Shown one piece after another: positions 6,741 through 7,564 of a stretch of 7,564 nucleotides of DNA. The stretch's first letter is position 1. Every line of letters starts with the position of its first letter. A program made the translations under genes and the position numbers. The notes beneath the pieces are model-generated. The model had not been told where the DNA came from and searched no databases. It was given only the letters and a program-made list of their open reading frames with translations. This DNA comes from Bacteroidales bacterium UBA3289 (GTDB taxonomy: Bacteria; Bacteroidota; Bacteroidia; Bacteroidales; UBA932). Location: positions 1 through 7,564 of the forward strand of contig DETL01000025.1 of NCBI GenBank assembly GCA_002361625.1. Direction: 5' to 3'.

Positions 6741-6786
6741 ACCGCAGGCCTCCAGTATTTCCGGTAGGCCTGCGGTCTGCGTTTTT
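6741..6786 (+). terminator. Strong intrinsic terminator after recQ, possibly bidirectional
   Basis: Perfect 11-bp arms ACCGCAGGCCT (6741-6751) and AGGCCTGCGGT (6766-6776) enclose a 14-nt loop, followed by CTGCGTTTTT. In the opposite direction the stem is followed by a T-rich run (TTGTTTGTTTTG), so it could also stop minus-strand transcription. It lies 84 nt after the recQ stop and separates recQ from the IS. Confidence 0.85.
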
Positions 6787-6876
6787 CTATGTGATTGATA
6801 TCTTGTTTGTTACGAAAGCGATTCCCGCAGGCCTTGTGTATCGTCCTGAAAAAAGTTTACCAAAAAACGATTAAAA

Positions 6877-7254
6877 ATGGACGTATACAAGTTGATTCGC
6901 GAGGGTGAGCGCAGAGCCCTGAAAGCCTACTTCAGCGGGGAGCCGTTGGAGCAGGTCTGCCGCCGATTCGGTTACAGCCGCGTACGCATCAAGGCGATGG
7001 CTGAGGACTACAAGTCCGGGAAAATTGATATCTTTGGTCCCATGGACAAGAAGAAGTTCGACAAGCAGTTCAAGGAGGTCGATCAGTTGAAGGCCCGTGT
7101 AGCCGAGCTGGAAGAGGCGCTGAAGATGTCAAAGATCAAGGCCGAAGGGTACAAGATCATGATGCGCATCATCCAGGAGGAATACGGGATTGACCTGCCA
7201 AAAAAAGTCGAGGCCAAACAGTCAGCGAACTCAAAGAGCGACACCCGGAAGTGA
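6877..7254 (+). CDS. IS3-family transposase OrfA
   Basis: A 125-residue protein that supplies DNA binding and multimerisation for the transposase. Residues about 14-46 form an HTH-like region (ALKAYFSGEPLEQVCRRFGYSRVRIKAMAEDY), in which the phrase CRRFGYSR recurs in OrfB as CRLFGYTR. Residues about 60-100 form a coiled coil with Leu71, Val75, Leu78 and Leu82 in heptad-like spacing. The C-terminal phrase MMRIIQEEYGIDLPKK followed by KQ is typical of IS3 OrfA proteins in Bacteroidota. The ATG at 6877 is preceded by an A/T-rich stretch rather than a ribosome binding site. Alone, OrfA often represses transposition; after -1 slippage at codons 109-110 it forms the N-terminus of the OrfAB transposase. 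The last 15 residues, after the slip site, are present only in the unshifted product. Confidence 0.88.
   Translation: MDVYKLIREGERRALKAYFSGEPLEQVCRRFGYSRVRIKAMAEDYKSGKIDIFGPMDKKKFDKQFKEVDQLKARVAELEEALKMSKIKAEGYKIMMRIIQEEYGIDLPKKVEAKQSANSKSDTRK
7200..7206 (+). promoter_or_regulatory. Programmed -1 frameshift slippery site (A_AAA_AAA, then G)
   Basis: Seven A residues followed by G at 7207 are read in the orfA frame as CCA AAA AAA GTC, so both lysine tRNAs can re-pair one base back. In the -1 frame a TGA stands at 7191-7193 and the frame is open from 7194 through the window end. Slippage must therefore occur between 7194 and the OrfA stop at 7254, and this A-run is the only good heptamer there. 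The resulting frame continues as SRGQTVSELKERHPEVSLES, a normal OrfB opening. Confidence 0.85.
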
Positions 7255-7564
7255 GCCTGGAGTCACTCTGTCGGCTGTTTGGCTATACCAGACAAGCTTA
7301 CTGGAAGTCCAGGACGTCTTCGATCGTCGATGCGATGGACGACACGGCGCTGCTGCACGAGGTGCGGGAGATCAGGCGGGAACTTCCCCGCCTGGGCGTC
7401 CGGAAGTTGCAGGTCATGCTCTATCAGCGCGGCCACGACGTGGGGTGCGACAGGTTGTTCGACCTGCTCAGGGAGGCCGGCATGCTGGTCAGCAGGAAGC
7501 GCTTCCGGGCACGGACGACCGACTCCCGGCACTGGATGCGGAAATGGGACAACCTGATCCGCGA
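7206..7564 (+). CDS. IS3-family transposase OrfB, N-terminal part (3' end outside window)
   Basis: The frame opens through -1 slippage from orfA; about 119 residues are visible. Seen directly: ELKERHPEVSLESLCRLF followed by GYTRQAYW, the usual OrfB entry; then an HTH_21-like region LLHEVREIRRELPRLGVRKL, followed by LFDLLREAGMLVSRKRF and TTDSRHWMRKWDNLIR. These are the conserved stretches that precede the catalytic rve domain in IS3 transposases; the DDE residues themselves lie beyond the right edge. A GTG at 7251 overlaps the orfA TGA as GTGA and could also start a separate OrfB by re-initiation. Expected role: as OrfAB, cutting and joining of the IS ends through a circular intermediate. There are no stops or frameshifts in the part seen. 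Confidence 0.88.
7212..7284 (+). promoter_or_regulatory. Predicted frameshift-stimulating stem downstream of the slippery run
   Basis: GCCAAACAG at 7213-7221 is the exact reverse complement of CTGTTTGGC at 7275-7283. G-U closure at 7212/7284 and further pairing of 7222-7223 with 7273-7274 extend it to about 12 pairs. The stem begins 5-6 nt after the slippery heptamer, the classical spacing for -1 frameshifting. Inside the large loop AGTGA (7250-7254) can pair with TCACT (7262-7266), holding the orfA stop and the orfB GTG in a second small hairpin. Confidence 0.65.

Larger units (their letters stand above)
6837..7564 (+). mobile_element. IS3-family insertion sequence, left part (right end outside window)
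   Basis: Two overlapping frames encode a coiled-coil OrfA and the start of an OrfB, linked by a -1 frameshift signal: the standard IS3 layout. The left end is tentatively placed at TGTATCGTCCTGAAAAAAG from 6837, because IS3 ends begin with TG and this is followed by an A-rich stretch some 40 nt ahead of orfA. The right inverted repeat and the target duplication are not in the window, so the exact boundary is unproven. The visible part is intact. The element is less GC-rich than the neighbouring host genes and lies downstream of the recQ terminator, in the same orientation, so it does not disrupt recQ. Confidence 0.8.

Noticed and set aside
4447..6741. A 764-codon open frame on the minus strand, antisense to recQ
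   Set aside because: It mirrors recQ almost completely, has low-complexity Val/Asp/Gly/Leu-rich composition and no recognisable domain. GC-rich codon use in recQ keeps the opposite frame free of stops.
1..7564. tRNA, rRNA or CRISPR array
   Set aside because: No cloverleaf with a TTCGA-type arm, no rRNA-like stretch and no regularly spaced repeats were seen on reading the window.

Overview
The window looks like chromosomal DNA from a GC-rich member of the Bacteroidota, probably Bacteroidales. Four things suggest this: two promoters with the TAnnTTTG -7 element typical of the phylum and no strong Shine-Dalgarno sites; a DUF3127 protein; an FKBP-type isomerase with a lipoprotein signal; and a RecQ with the long C-terminal extension common in this phylum. 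Coding DNA is GC-rich and intergenic DNA is clearly AT-rich. The assignment rests on family and promoter patterns, not on a species match.

Left part (1-3060), minus strand: a compact operon in the order small membrane protein, dnaG (primase), metG (methionyl-tRNA synthetase, cut by the window edge). The membrane protein gene stops 4 nt before dnaG starts. The dnaG stop and metG start share the four bases ATGA. A TATATTTG -7 box lies just upstream of the first gene, and a strong GC hairpin separates this operon from the previous one.

Middle (3077-4307), minus strand: a two-gene operon encoding an FKBP-type prolyl isomerase lipoprotein and, 3 nt later, a DUF3127 OB-fold-like protein ending in an acidic tail with DLPF, much like the SSB tip. 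It is driven by a near-perfect TAACTTTG box and has a short GC hairpin near the predicted mRNA 5' end.

Right part (4462-6786), plus strand: recQ, divergent from the FKBP operon across an AT-rich 221-nt intergenic region, with helicase core, zinc-binding module, winged helix, HRDC domain and an extra C-terminal HTH-like region. A perfect 11-bp hairpin with a T-rich tail follows it.

Right edge (about 6837-7564): the left part of an IS3-family insertion sequence with orfA complete and orfB truncated by the window. The two frames join through a well-formed -1 frameshift signal: an A7G slippery run, then a 9-bp long-range stem.

Most of the window is ordinary housekeeping DNA, and I see no new multi-gene defence or metabolic system. 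The points most worth following are the DUF3127 protein with an SSB-like tail, set between genes for two proteins that bind SSB tips in other bacteria (primase and RecQ), and the frameshift signal of the IS.
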